From Desulfobacteraceae bacterium (lineage in GTDB: Bacteria > Desulfobacterota > Desulfobacteria > Desulfobacterales > Desulfobacteraceae): 64,000 nucleotides of DNA. The notes below the pieces were generated by a model that was not told where the DNA came from, searched no databases, and saw only the letters and a list, made by a program, of their open reading frames with translations. Positions 8,752 to 18,045 of this stretch are shown here, piece after piece; the stretch's first letter is position 1, and each line of letters starts with the position of its first letter. The stretch is from assembly GCA_016744295.1 (NCBI GenBank), contig JADGEQ010000028.1, positions 28,750 through 92,749 on the forward strand, given 5' to 3'. The position numbers were made by a program, and so were the translations under genes.

Positions 8752-9282
8752 ATGAAGTGCCCATATTGTACAAATTTAAACACGCGGGTGGTTGATTCCC
8801 GTCCGGGAAAAATTGAGTATGAAGTTCGCCGCCGCCGGGAATGCCAGATTTGTTCCCAGCGCTTTACCACCTTTGAACGGGTGGAGCGAGCCCCTGTTAT
8901 CATAATAAAAAAAGACGGGCGCAGGGAAGAATTTGATCGGGAAAAAGTGCTCCGGGGAATTCAAAAAGCCTGTGAAAAACGGGCCATCAGTGTCAATTTG
9001 ATTGAAGATATGGTGGAGCTTATTGAACAGGAGTTGCGGGAAAGCAATGACCGGGAGATCTCTTCAACGGTGGTTGGCGAGAAGATTATCCTGGCCTTGA
9101 AAAAAATTGATGATGTCGCCTATGTCAGGTTTGCATCGGTGTACCGGGAATTCACGGATGTGGCGGATTTTATCCGGGAACTGAAAGAGCTTCTGCCCCA
9201 AGAGTGCCGACCGGTTGAGTTTGACCACCTGGTGGAGCAAGTTGTCGACAAAGTAACGGACAAGGCCGATGATCGATCATGA
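8752..9282 (+). CDS. nrdR: Transcriptional repressor NrdR
   Basis: ATP/dATP-sensing repressor of ribonucleotide reductase genes. The zinc ribbon is formed by CPYC at residues 3-6 and CQIC at residues 31-34; the ATP-cone follows with VIIIKKDGRREEFDREK. At 176 residues it is slightly longer than the usual 150-165, with a short C-terminal tail after FIRELKELLP. The 3' end overlaps ribD by 14 bp. No NrdR-regulated reductase gene is in the window. Confidence 0.95.
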   Translation: MKCPYCTNLNTRVVDSRPGKIEYEVRRRRECQICSQRFTTFERVERAPVIIIKKDGRREEFDREKVLRGIQKACEKRAISVNLIEDMVELIEQELRESNDREISSTVVGEKIILALKKIDDVAYVRFASVYREFTDVADFIRELKELLPQECRPVEFDHLVEQVVDKVTDKADDRS

Positions 9283-10465
9283 CCATATGCGTGAGGCGTT
9301 GTCCCTTGCACTAAAGGGTAAAGGCTTTACATCTCCCAATCCCTGTGTGGGGGCGGTGGTGGTAAAGAATGGCAAAGTTGTGGGGAGGGGGTGGCATAGG
9401 GCAGCAGGCCTGGCCCACGCCGAAGTGGAAGCCATCAATGACGCTCAAAAAAGCGATGTCCAGACAAGCGATACTCAAAAAAACAATGCTCAAAAAAATA
9501 TCCCTGCCGGTGGTCCGGCCAGGGAACTTTCAAATACCCAGGGTGCAACCATCTATGTTACCCTGGAACCCTGCAATCATTTTGGGAAAACCCCGCCCTG
9601 CACCCACAAGATAATCAACGCCGGTATCAAACGGGTGGTTGTGGGTTGCAGCGATCCCAACCCCTATGTCAGCGGCGGTGGTATTCAGTATTTAAGAGAG
9701 AATGGCATTGAGGTGGAAACCGGGATTCTTGAACAAGAGGCCCAAACCCTGATTGAAGAATTTATCTGGTATACGAGAAAAGATAAAACCCCCTTTGTCA
9801 TTTTAAAATGTGCCAGTACCCTGGATGGACGTATTGCCACTTCAACCGGCGATTCCCAATGGATCACCAATGAACGCTCCCGGGAGCAGGTCCACAGGAT
9901 CCGCCATGAAGTTGATGCTATCCTCATAGGGTCGGGCACCCTCCATGCAGACAATCCTTCTTTAACCGCAAGAATTGAAAATATACGAACAAAAGATCCT
10001 GTCCGAATTATCCTTGATTCAAAATTAAGTATTGACGAAACAGCCCGGGTGATCACCCAGAAATCCAGTGCCAAGACCATCCTTGTGACGGGGCCTAGGG
10101 CATCTGTTGAAAAAAGGCAGTGGTTGGAAAAAAAAGGGGTTGCGGTTTTGGAGGTGTCCTTAAAAAATGGAAGACTTGATTTGAACGAACTGATGATTAA
10201 GTTAGGAAACATGTCCATCCAAAGCCTTCTCATCGAAGGGGGTGGGAAGGTGGCGGCAGCTGCTCTGAAAGAGGGGATTGTCAATAAGGTTTTATTCTTT
10301 TTGGCACCCAAGTTTTTGGGCGGCAGCGACGGAATTCCGGTGTTTGACGGGACGGGACCTGAAAAAATCAAGGATGCCTTTGAACTCAAACAAATGGACG
10401 TCAAGATGTTTGATAATGATGTGTTGATAACAGGATATCTTAAGGATCCGTATTTAACGGAATAA
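9269..10465 (+). CDS. ribD: Bifunctional riboflavin biosynthesis deaminase/reductase RibD
   Basis: Carries out the deamination and side-chain reduction steps of riboflavin synthesis. The N-terminal deaminase (about residues 1-150) has NPCVGAVV, the HAEVEAI zinc motif near residue 50 and PCNHFGKTPPC near residue 101; the reductase domain follows (TLDGRIAT near residue 184, LIEGGGKVAA near residue 318). Between the two zinc motifs sits a low-complexity insert of about 25 residues with repeated AQK/DVQ/DTQ units, unusual for RibD. It starts inside the end of nrdR and begins the rib operon. Confidence 0.95.
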   Translation: MIDHDHMREALSLALKGKGFTSPNPCVGAVVVKNGKVVGRGWHRAAGLAHAEVEAINDAQKSDVQTSDTQKNNAQKNIPAGGPARELSNTQGATIYVTLEPCNHFGKTPPCTHKIINAGIKRVVVGCSDPNPYVSGGGIQYLRENGIEVETGILEQEAQTLIEEFIWYTRKDKTPFVILKCASTLDGRIATSTGDSQWITNERSREQVHRIRHEVDAILIGSGTLHADNPSLTARIENIRTKDPVRIILDSKLSIDETARVITQKSSAKTILVTGPRASVEKRQWLEKKGVAVLEVSLKNGRLDLNELMIKLGNMSIQSLLIEGGGKVAAAALKEGIVNKVLFFLAPKFLGGSDGIPVFDGTGPEKIKDAFELKQMDVKMFDNDVLITGYLKDPYLTE

Positions 10466-10536
10466 CCGGCAGAAAACCAGCCGGGCTAATCCGGTAAATC
10501 CGGGCAAAACAGGGAAATCCCCTGGGAGAAGAGAGC

Positions 10537-11202
10537 GTGTTTACAGGTATAATAGAAAGCTTTGGCACCATCAAACGAATTGAATCCAATGGAGAGGGTA
10601 AAATACTTCAGCTCGGATGTGATCTGGATTTGTCCCAAAGCAAACTAGGAGATTCCATTGCGGTAAACGGTGCCTGCCTTACGGCTGTAAGCCTGGGTAA
10701 ATATGATTTTAAGGTGGATATGGCACCGGAAACTGTTGATAGAACAACCTTTAAACAGATGTCCCCTGGAAAACGGGTGAATATTGAAAGGGCATTGAAA
10801 TTATCCGACCGCATTGACGGTCATCTTGTGTCCGGTCATATTGACGGTACCGGAATCATCTCTTCTGTCAAACGGGACAGCAACGCCGTGATCATACGTG
10901 TTACGGTTGATCCAAGCCTTGCCTGTGATATGATCGAAAAGGGATCAGTGGCCATTGACGGGATCAGTCTGACCATCAACCAGTGTTCGGATACTGATTT
11001 CCAGGTAAGTGTCATCCCCCACACAGCAGATATCACTACCATTGGGCTCAAACAGGTGGGGGATGAGGTGAATATAGAAACAGATATGCTTGGAAAATAT
11101 GTCAGAAAAATATTAATGGGAGGTGGGCTTAAAAATGATGCTGAAAATTCAAAAAGTTCGGATATCAGCATGGCACTTCTCGCAAAGAATGGATTTTTAT
11201 AA
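10537..11202 (+). CDS. ribE: Riboflavin synthase alpha subunit
   Basis: Dismutates two lumazines to riboflavin. The 221-residue protein has the two tandem lumazine-binding barrels: MFTGIIESFG at the start with VNGACLTAV near residue 44, and the second repeat with HLVSGHIDGTG near residue 97 and DGISLTIN near residue 146. Start codon is GTG, behind GGGAGAAGAGA. The 72-bp gap after ribD contains only a small CCGGC/GCCGG hairpin and no recognisable FMN riboswitch. Confidence 0.95.
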   Translation: MFTGIIESFGTIKRIESNGEGKILQLGCDLDLSQSKLGDSIAVNGACLTAVSLGKYDFKVDMAPETVDRTTFKQMSPGKRVNIERALKLSDRIDGHLVSGHIDGTGIISSVKRDSNAVIIRVTVDPSLACDMIEKGSVAIDGISLTINQCSDTDFQVSVIPHTADITTIGLKQVGDEVNIETDMLGKYVRKILMGGGLKNDAENSKSSDISMALLAKNGFL

Positions 11203-11258
11203 TTTTTATTTATAATTTTTATTTATAATGTTTATTTTTTAATTAAGGGACCTAACGA

Positions 11259-12458
11259 ATGCCGCATTTAACGATTGAACAGGCAATTGATGATATTAAG
11301 AATGGGAAAATGGTCATTCTTGTGGATGATGAAGACCGGGAAAATGAAGGAGATCTCACCATGGCAGCCGAAGCTGTCACCCCGGAAGCCATAAATTTCA
11401 TGGCAAAGTACGGCAGGGGATTGATTTGTCTTCCTTTGGATTCGAGTATTGCGGATCGTTTAAGTCTGCCCATGATGGTGGACAAGAATACTTCCCAGTT
11501 TGAAACCGGGTTTACCGTGTCCATCGAAGCAAAGGTGGGTGTGACCACGGGGATCTCAGCGGCGGATCGGGCCACTACCATTTTAACGGCGGTTGCCGAT
11601 GGAACAACACCGGCGGACATTGCAAGGCCCGGCCACATATTTCCATTGAGAGCCCGCGACGGCGGGGTTATGGTCCGCATCGGCCAGACAGAAGGATCTG
11701 TGGATCTTGCCCGGCTTGCAGGGCTTAAACCCGCCGCAGTGATCTGTGAGATCATGGATGAGGACGGCACCATGGCCAGGATGCCCACCCTTGAAATTTT
11801 TGCCAAAAAACATAAAATAGGCATTTGTACGGTGGCTGATCTGGTAAAATATCGGTTGAAAAACGAAAGCTTTGTTAAGCGTGCCGCCCAGACCGTTATT
11901 CCGACAAAGTCCGGTGAATTTAAAATTATCGCCTATGAAAATGATATGGACAGTCTGACCCATATTGCCCTGGTCAAGGGAGAGATCGATCCGGAGAAAG
12001 CCATTCTGGTCCGGGTCCATTCCGAATGCATGACCGGTGATATTTTCAGCTCCCTAAGATGCGACTGCCAGGATCAGCTTCACAAGGCCATGGGCATGAT
12101 GGAGGAGGAGGGTGCCGGCGTATTGCTCTACCTGCGTCAGGAAGGCCGTGGAATCGGGCTTGTCAATAAACTTAAGGCCTATGAATACCAGCGCCAGGGA
12201 CTGGATACTGTTGAGGCCAATGAAAAATTAGGCTTTGATGCGGATATGCGGGATTATGGCGTCGGTGCCCAGATGCTGGTGGATCTTGGGGTGAAAAAAA
12301 TGAGGCTGTTGACCAATAACCCCAAAAAAATGATTGGCCTGGAAGGCTATGGACTCAGTCTGGTGGAACAGGTTCCCATCGAAGTTGCGCCAAACTGCCA
12401 CAACCAGGGATATCTGAAATGCAAGCAGGCCAAAATGGGTCATCTGCTTCATATGTAA
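11259..12458 (+). CDS. ribBA: 3,4-dihydroxy-2-butanone 4-phosphate synthase / GTP cyclohydrolase II
   Basis: Bifunctional enzyme supplying both riboflavin precursors. Residues about 1-200 are the RibB domain (DDEDRENEGDL near residue 23 with metal-binding acidic residues; GHIFPLRARDGG near residue 125). Residues about 205-399 are the RibA domain, with the zinc cysteines of SECMTGDIFSSLRCDC near residue 254 and RQEGRGIGLVNK near residue 294. The 56-bp gap before it holds about three tandem copies of a TAATTTTTATTTA-like AT-rich unit. Confidence 0.96.
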   Translation: MPHLTIEQAIDDIKNGKMVILVDDEDRENEGDLTMAAEAVTPEAINFMAKYGRGLICLPLDSSIADRLSLPMMVDKNTSQFETGFTVSIEAKVGVTTGISAADRATTILTAVADGTTPADIARPGHIFPLRARDGGVMVRIGQTEGSVDLARLAGLKPAAVICEIMDEDGTMARMPTLEIFAKKHKIGICTVADLVKYRLKNESFVKRAAQTVIPTKSGEFKIIAYENDMDSLTHIALVKGEIDPEKAILVRVHSECMTGDIFSSLRCDCQDQLHKAMGMMEEEGAGVLLYLRQEGRGIGLVNKLKAYEYQRQGLDTVEANEKLGFDADMRDYGVGAQMLVDLGVKKMRLLTNNPKKMIGLEGYGLSLVEQVPIEVAPNCHNQGYLKCKQAKMGHLLHM

Positions 12459-12507
12459 ATCAGGTATCAGGAGCTTGGATTGAAAATTTTTTAAAAAGGA
12501 TACAAAT

Positions 12508-12996
12508 ATGCCACAAATAATAGAAGCCAGCCTGACGGCCCAGGGAAAAAAGTTTGGGATTATTGCTGCCCGGTTTAATGATTTTATCACCGCCAGATTA
12601 GTGGACGGGGCGGTTGATGCTTTGGTGCGAAGCGGTGCTGTTGACGAAGATATCACCCTTGTCAAGGTGCCAGGCGCCTATGAAATTCCCCTGGTGGCCC
12701 AGAAAATGGCCCGCCAGAAAAAATATGATGCCATCATCTGCCTGGGGGCTGTTATCCGAGGTGCCACCACCCATTATGACTATGTGTGTGCAGAGGTTTC
12801 CAAGGGCATTGCATCTGTCAGCCTGGATGCGGATATACCGGTCATGTTTGGCATTCTTACCACTGAAACCATTGAGCAGGCCATTGAAAGAGCGGGTACC
12901 AAGGCCGGGAACAAGGGGTTTGATGTGGCCATGGGGGCCATTGAAATGGCAAATCTGTGCCAGGATCTGTGTATTAAATCTGGAAAGGCGGAATAA
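12508..12996 (+). CDS. ribH: 6,7-dimethyl-8-ribityllumazine synthase
   Basis: Condenses the RibB and RibD products to lumazine, the substrate of RibE. The 162 residues show FGIIAARFNDFIT near residue 12, VPGAYEIPLVAQK near residue 54, and AVIRGATTHYDYVC near residue 81, which holds the catalytic histidine. Start ATG is preceded by AAAAAGGAT. It completes the ribD-ribE-ribBA-ribH operon and is 4 bp from nusB, a linkage common in bacteria. Confidence 0.96.
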   Translation: MPQIIEASLTAQGKKFGIIAARFNDFITARLVDGAVDALVRSGAVDEDITLVKVPGAYEIPLVAQKMARQKKYDAIICLGAVIRGATTHYDYVCAEVSKGIASVSLDADIPVMFGILTTETIEQAIERAGTKAGNKGFDVAMGAIEMANLCQDLCIKSGKAE

Positions 12997-13000
12997 GAGA

Positions 13001-13417
13001 ATGGGAGATCGCAGGTTTTCAAGGGAATTGGCTTTACAGGCTTTATTCTTCTTTGATGTAAATAAATCTGACCCTGACAAGGGGTTGGAAGAATTTTGCG
13101 CCCTGAGGGAGGATGAACTCACCGACATGGTCAAACCTTTTTTCCTGGATCTTGTGGAAGGGGTTTTAGCAGCCGGGGATGATATCGATGGTCTGCTCAA
13201 TAAATGTTCCAAAAACTGGAAGCTATCCAGGATGCCTGTTGTGGACAGGAATATCATGCGTATTGCCACCTTTGAACTGATGAAACGAACGGATATTCCC
13301 CCCAGTGTTTCCATTAATGAGGCGGTTGAAATTGGTAAGAAATTCGGAACAAGGGATTCCGGTCCCTTTATTAACGGAGTGTTGGACAAAATTAGATTGC
13401 TGGAAGGGTTTGAATAG
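13001..13417 (+). CDS. nusB: Transcription antitermination factor NusB
   Basis: RNA-binding partner of NusE/S10 in rRNA antitermination complexes. The 138-residue all-helical protein begins MGDRRFSRELALQALFF, the typical NusB start with its arginine-rich motif, and ends with the conserved INEAVEIGKKFGT...FINGVLDKI block. ATG 13001 fits both the family start and an AGAG stretch; a longer in-frame reading upstream overlaps ribH and is not credible. Confidence 0.95.
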   Translation: MGDRRFSRELALQALFFFDVNKSDPDKGLEEFCALREDELTDMVKPFFLDLVEGVLAAGDDIDGLLNKCSKNWKLSRMPVVDRNIMRIATFELMKRTDIPPSVSINEAVEIGKKFGTRDSGPFINGVLDKIRLLEGFE

Positions 13418-13453
13418 ATTAACACCTGTGTCATTGTAGCAAGGAGAATCGTT

Positions 13454-14074
13454 TTGATCATTAAAAAACTGGAAGTTGGGCCGATCATGGCCAATTGTTA
13501 TATTTTGGGGTGTGAAAACACAAAAGAGTGCGTGGTGATTGATCCGGGCGATGATGCTGACAGCATCCTCATGGCGCTCGCTGAATTGTCGCTCACGGTA
13601 AAATATTTGATCAATACCCACGGACATTTTGACCATGTGGGTGCCAATAAAAAAATGAAAGAGGTGACGGGTGCGATCCTGGCAATCCACCCCGATGATG
13701 AGCCCATGCTCATGGAATTGTCCAAGTCCGCTTCCATGTTTGGCCTGTCCGCGGAAAATTCGCCGTCGGCAGATCTTTTGCTCAACCACGGAGATCAGGT
13801 GAGCTTCGGAGATATCACCCTGGAGGTGATCCATACCCCGGGTCATTCCATGGGTGGCATTTGCCTGTACACCAAAGGTCATTTGTTTTCCGGGGATACG
13901 CTTTTTGCCGGCTCCATCGGTAGAACAGACCTGCCGGGGGGTAATTTTGATACCCTGATATCCAGCATTAAAACCAAGCTTTTAGGTTTGGATGATGATA
14001 CGATTGTCTACACAGGACACGGTCCGGAAACCAGTATTGGCAATGAAAAACGGAAAAATCCATTCCTGAGATGA
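13454..14074 (+). CDS. MBL-fold metallohydrolase, glyoxalase II-like
   Basis: A 206-residue metallo-beta-lactamase fold hydrolase of the YcbL/GloB group. The metal-binding motif THGHFDHVG lies near residue 55, a second histidine is in HTPGHSMGG near residue 130, then SGDTLFAGSIGRTD near residue 151 and YTGHGPETSIG near residue 185. The start is TTG at 13454 behind AAGGAG. The substrate cannot be told from sequence; thiolester hydrolysis is the family norm. Its TGA overlaps the ATG of the pabB/C gene. Confidence 0.85.
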   Translation: MIIKKLEVGPIMANCYILGCENTKECVVIDPGDDADSILMALAELSLTVKYLINTHGHFDHVGANKKMKEVTGAILAIHPDDEPMLMELSKSASMFGLSAENSPSADLLLNHGDQVSFGDITLEVIHTPGHSMGGICLYTKGHLFSGDTLFAGSIGRTDLPGGNFDTLISSIKTKLLGLDDDTIVYTGHGPETSIGNEKRKNPFLR

Positions 14075-16437
14075 CCATGGGGATCAGACAATTGCCCCGG
14101 GTAAGTTCTCTTCATGTGGAAGAGATCGATCTGGGCATGCCCTTTGAGTTGGCTGCTGCAAGATTTTCCCAGGATCCGGGAACAGTCCTTCTTTTATCTG
14201 GTTCAAATATGGTGCCCGATTCAAATATGGAGTCCGGTTCAACCATGGCTGGACCTGGCATGGATTCGAAGCGGATAAAAGAAGTACCGGGGTCGGGCTG
14301 TGCCAGATTTAATATTCTCGGTATCCATCCCTGGCTTGAATTAAAGGGGAGGGGGGAAACCCTTTCTCTTTTGTTTGAGAACAGAGTCGAGCAGATTGTC
14401 CGGGATCCCTTTGACTTTCTCCAGGAATTGCTGGATCATTTGAAGATAGATCCTAAAATTTTGGACCCTTTGAAAACAGACCCCTTGAAATCTGACGAGT
14501 GGGGTCTGCCGGTTTATGCCGGTCTTTTCGGATATTTTTCCTATGACCTGAAGGACCGGATTGAAAATCTTCCCCGGACCTGCCTGGATAACCGCCTTCC
14601 TGAGATCTGTCTCTATGCGCCTTCGATTATCCTGGTCCAGGACAGGGTATCTCAAAAAAACTTTTTGTGTATTCCGGTATTGTCCAATTGCCATCCTGAT
14701 AAAAGACAATATGTTGCTGCCCGAAAGAGGGGGTTTTTAACCCAGCTTGATACATTTTGGGAAGCCTGTCCTTTTTCAATTGATCCCAGGGGATTTAAAT
14801 CCAGTTTTCTCAAGGATGAATATATTCGGGCAGTTAAAAAAATTATTCAATATCTCAAGAGTGGAGACATCTACCAGGCCAATCTTTCCCAGCGATTTGA
14901 AACCGGTTTTAAGGGGGATGCCTATGCATTGTTTCTCCAGTTGTTCCATAGAAACCCGGCCTCGTTTTTCAGTTATATCCATTCAGGTGACCATAAAATA
15001 GTTTCCACTTCGCCGGAACGGTTTATCAAACTTGACGGCAAAAGGGTGGAGTCCCGTCCCATTAAAGGCACCATTGCCAGGGGAAAAACCCCTGATCAGG
15101 ACTGTGAAAACGGGCAGATCCTTAGTCGCAGTATCAAGGATGATGCTGAACTGACCATGATTGTGGATCTCATGCGAAATGATCTGTCCCGGGTGACACA
15201 GCAGGGATCTGTTGTGGTGTCCGATCATAAACGGTTGGAACCCTATGCGAATGTTTTCCACCTGGTTTCAATTGTCAATGGGGAACTTGCGGATGGCAAA
15301 ACCGCTGTGGATTTGATTCGGGCCACCTTCCCCGGGGGATCCATTACCGGCTGCCCAAAGATCCGGGCCATGGAGATCATTGATGAACTTGAACCGGTCC
15401 GCCGCCATGTTTATACCGGCGCAATAGGGTATTTGAGCTTCCACGATACCATGGACCTTTCCATTGCCATTCGTACGGCCACCATTTTGGACCACTGTCT
15501 TTTCTTTTCTGTGGGCGGGGGGATTGTCTTTGATTCAGATCCTGAACGAGAGTTTCAGGAGACCCTTGATAAAGGAAAAACCCTGATGGAAACCCTGTCA
15601 GAGGTTTCATCGGGAAAAGAGTTTTCTTGCCCAAAAGCCTGGGTGGATGGAAAAATGGTGGATCAGGACCAGGCTATGGTATCGGCCCAAAGCCTGGGAT
15701 TTCAATACGGGGCAGGTTTCTTTGAAACCATACGGGTGGAAAAAGGAATTCCCCTTCGCCTTGGTGACCATATCTCAAGGATGAACAGGGGGTGGGCCTC
15801 TCTTTTTGATGGATTGCCGCCGGATATCACCTGGGCGCATGTCATTGACCTGGTAATAGGGGAAAATGGCTTTAAGGACAGAACCTGCGCCGTAAAGCTG
15901 ATGGTATCCAGAGATGAGCAGGTAAACGGGAAGCAGGCCTTTTTGGCTGCCTTTGCAAGGCCCTATACCCATCGGTTGGAAACCCTGGGCAAGACCGGGC
16001 TTGATCTGGTGACATTTCCTTTTCCACGGTCCACCCCCCTGGCCGACCATAAAACCTTAAATTATTTTTATTATGACCGGGCTGGAGAATATGCCAGGAA
16101 ACATAATGGAGATGAAGCCCTGATTTTAAATTCCGATCTTACGGTATCGGAAACAAATACCTGCAACATTTTTGCAGTCAATGGGAAAGAGCTTATTCTT
16201 CCTGCCTCGGACCATGTTCTGCCCGGAATAACCCTTGATGCGGTTGTCAAAGGGCTTGGGCAAGATTATAAAATCACTGTGAAAAAATTGACCCCCCAAC
16301 AATTGACTGCCCATTCTAATATTTTTGTGACAAATTCGCTGATGGGTGCGGTGAGGGTGTTGCACATTGATGGAAAAAATATTGATCATGATCCAGGCTT
16401 TTGTGAAAAGATCAATCATATTTTAGGAAATGGATAA
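14071..16437 (+). CDS. Fused aminodeoxychorismate synthase component I / aminodeoxychorismate lyase (PabB-PabC)
   Basis: Makes p-aminobenzoate for folate. Residues about 1-510 are a chorismate-binding PabB domain, with GDIYQANLSQRF near residue 267, TSPERFIKL near residue 312, RPIKGTIARG near residue 329 and TGCPKIRAMEIIDE near residue 427. Residues about 525-788 are a PLP fold-type IV lyase (SLGFQYGAGFFETIRV near residue 543; DHKTLNYFYYDRAG near residue 660 holding the candidate PLP lysine). The N-terminal part has a Met/Ser-rich insert at about residues 45-72 and a 'DP-L-K' repeat at about 125-145, both absent from most homologues. PabA, the glutaminase, is not adjacent. Confidence 0.92.
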   Translation: MTMGIRQLPRVSSLHVEEIDLGMPFELAAARFSQDPGTVLLLSGSNMVPDSNMESGSTMAGPGMDSKRIKEVPGSGCARFNILGIHPWLELKGRGETLSLLFENRVEQIVRDPFDFLQELLDHLKIDPKILDPLKTDPLKSDEWGLPVYAGLFGYFSYDLKDRIENLPRTCLDNRLPEICLYAPSIILVQDRVSQKNFLCIPVLSNCHPDKRQYVAARKRGFLTQLDTFWEACPFSIDPRGFKSSFLKDEYIRAVKKIIQYLKSGDIYQANLSQRFETGFKGDAYALFLQLFHRNPASFFSYIHSGDHKIVSTSPERFIKLDGKRVESRPIKGTIARGKTPDQDCENGQILSRSIKDDAELTMIVDLMRNDLSRVTQQGSVVVSDHKRLEPYANVFHLVSIVNGELADGKTAVDLIRATFPGGSITGCPKIRAMEIIDELEPVRRHVYTGAIGYLSFHDTMDLSIAIRTATILDHCLFFSVGGGIVFDSDPEREFQETLDKGKTLMETLSEVSSGKEFSCPKAWVDGKMVDQDQAMVSAQSLGFQYGAGFFETIRVEKGIPLRLGDHISRMNRGWASLFDGLPPDITWAHVIDLVIGENGFKDRTCAVKLMVSRDEQVNGKQAFLAAFARPYTHRLETLGKTGLDLVTFPFPRSTPLADHKTLNYFYYDRAGEYARKHNGDEALILNSDLTVSETNTCNIFAVNGKELILPASDHVLPGITLDAVVKGLGQDYKITVKKLTPQQLTAHSNIFVTNSLMGAVRVLHIDGKNIDHDPGFCEKINHILGNG

Positions 16438-16523
16438 AACATCAGACTTGTGTTTATATTCAGGAGAATATAGATTTTAAAGATGCGTTTGTCTGAAATT
16501 TAATAATTTAAAGTGTAGGTGTT

Positions 16524-17225
16524 ATGAGAAAATTATTTATTGTTTTAACGGTATTTCTGGCTGTTGCTCTGTTTTATCTGCCCTGCACGGCAACTCCCAA
16601 GGCCGTGTTTGTTGATTCGGTTTTTGAGTTTTCCCCCCTGCCCGAGGGTGAAAAAATTATCCATGAATTCACAGTCCGCAACACAGGGGATACGCCTCTG
16701 ACTATTATCAATGTGCTGCCTCCCTGAGGCTGTGACAGTCATTCCTATGACAGACAAATTCCCCCGGGAGGGGAAGGTAAAATAAAAATCGGTATTAAAA
16801 CCCGCGGATATGGCGGTAAAACTCTGACAAAAAAAATTCTGGTCAAAACCGATGATCCGGAAAATTTAAAGTTTCGTCTGGTGGTGACCGGGAAGGTGGA
16901 AAATGTGGTGGATATCACCCCTTCCATCGTCAGTATGAGCGGGGCTCCCGGGGAAATACTTGAGTCTGTGGTCTCCATTACCCCATCGGATAAATACCGG
17001 TTTTCAATCTTGGGACTGGAACAAAAATTTAACACCCAGATCAAGGCCAAATTGATAAAACCTGTTAACAAGAATCTGCCCTGGCAGGTTAAGGTTACAA
17101 GCACCTCCCAAAAGGCGGATGATCTCTATGAGATCATCACCCTTAAAACAGACAGCAAATATAAACCAACACTAAAAATAAGGGTTTATGCCATTTATCT
17201 TGAGGATGAAAAAACCAAATCCTAA
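16524..17225 (+). CDS. Selenocysteine-containing DUF1573 exported protein (UGA at 16725-16727 read through)
   Basis: The reading frame has an N-terminal signal peptide (MRKLFIVLTVFLAVALF, then a small-residue cleavage region around CTA), an Ig-like DUF1573 domain, and one in-frame UGA at codon 68. Translation through it gives NVLPP-U-GCDSHSYD, followed by the normal continuation IPPGGEGKIKI and KTLTKKILVKTDDPE. Selenocysteine stands where DUF1573 proteins usually have the first Cys of a CGC motif. The total of 233 residues is a sensible length, and both sides of the UGA belong to one domain. DUF1573 function is unknown; a periplasmic redox or metal role is only inferred. Not recognised as a named gene. 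Confidence 0.85.
16728..16775 (+). promoter_or_regulatory. Candidate bacterial SECIS region for the DUF1573 selenoprotein
   Basis: Directly downstream of the UGA are two hairpins: GTCAT-TCCT-ATGAC and, further on, TTCCCC-CGGGA-GGGGAA (16759-16775), whose loop has the G-rich character of bacterial SECIS apical loops. The second loop lies about 38 bases after the UGA, at the far end of the usual spacing. Which hairpin is used cannot be settled by eye. Confidence 0.45.
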
Positions 17226-17281
17226 TTCTTTTGGTTAAAGAGAATAAGGTTTAATTTAAGATAGGGTGTATTCGGTATTGT

Positions 17282-17920
17282 ATGAATATGGATATTTCAA
17301 AAATTAAAGCAGTGGTATTTGACTGCGATGGGGTCCTCTTTGATACGGCCCTTGCCAATAGAAAATTTTATGATGAAGTTCTGGCGACTTTTGATAAACC
17401 CAAATTAAGTGAAGCGCAATTTATCAATGTTCACATGATGACGGTTACGGCTGCCATCAAATATCTGTTTCCGGAACAAGGGGACACCACCAAAATTTTT
17501 TCCTGCCTGAAACAGATCGGGTATGCCAAGTTTATCCCCTATATGAAAATGGAAGAGGGGCTGGTCCGGCTTTTAGTCAGGCTGAAAGACAAGGGGTTTA
17601 TACGGGGTATTGCCACCAATAGAACCAATACAATGGAACAGGTTTTAAAGGACAATGATCTTGAATCTTACTTTGAGATGGTGGTCACAGCCTCGGATGT
17701 GAAAAACCCCAAACCGGATCCTGAGCAATTGCACAGGATAATGGATGCCTTTGGCCTGGATCCCGGAGAGGTTATTTTCATCGGCGACTCGGAATATGAT
17801 CAAAAAGCTGCGCGGAGTGCGGGAACCTGGTTTATTGCGTTTAAGCAGGCAAAACTTGCTGCCGACGCCAATGTGGATGCCATGGCGGAAATTCTTGAAA
17901 TTTTACAGATAAATGAATAA
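17282..17920 (+). CDS. HAD-superfamily hydrolase (phosphoglycolate phosphatase-like)
   Basis: A 212-residue HAD phosphatase. Motif I is FDCDGVLFDTA near residue 13, motif II IATNRT near residue 114, motif III KNPKPDPEQL near residue 141 and motif IV GDSEYDQKAA near residue 163. A helical cap lies between motifs I and II, as in the Gph/PGMB group. The specific phosphate ester cannot be assigned. The RBS is weak; ATG at 17288 is an alternative start. It sits alone between the selenoprotein gene and sat. Confidence 0.85.
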   Translation: MNMDISKIKAVVFDCDGVLFDTALANRKFYDEVLATFDKPKLSEAQFINVHMMTVTAAIKYLFPEQGDTTKIFSCLKQIGYAKFIPYMKMEEGLVRLLVRLKDKGFIRGIATNRTNTMEQVLKDNDLESYFEMVVTASDVKNPKPDPEQLHRIMDAFGLDPGEVIFIGDSEYDQKAARSAGTWFIAFKQAKLAADANVDAMAEILEILQINE

Positions 17921-18045
17921 AAATCTTGACAAATTTGTTAATCATCATTAAGTCTTACAAGATTTTTGATTAAAATTTTAGTCAGATGTTGGAAAAACAT
18001 TTGGCATTTTATAGTAGGTTAATTTAATAAAGGAGATTGATTGAT

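Noticed and set aside
10466..10536. FMN riboswitch ahead of the riboflavin genes
   Set aside because: Neither this gap nor the nrdR-ribD junction has the conserved FMN-aptamer sequence; ribD overlaps nrdR, leaving no room for a leader.
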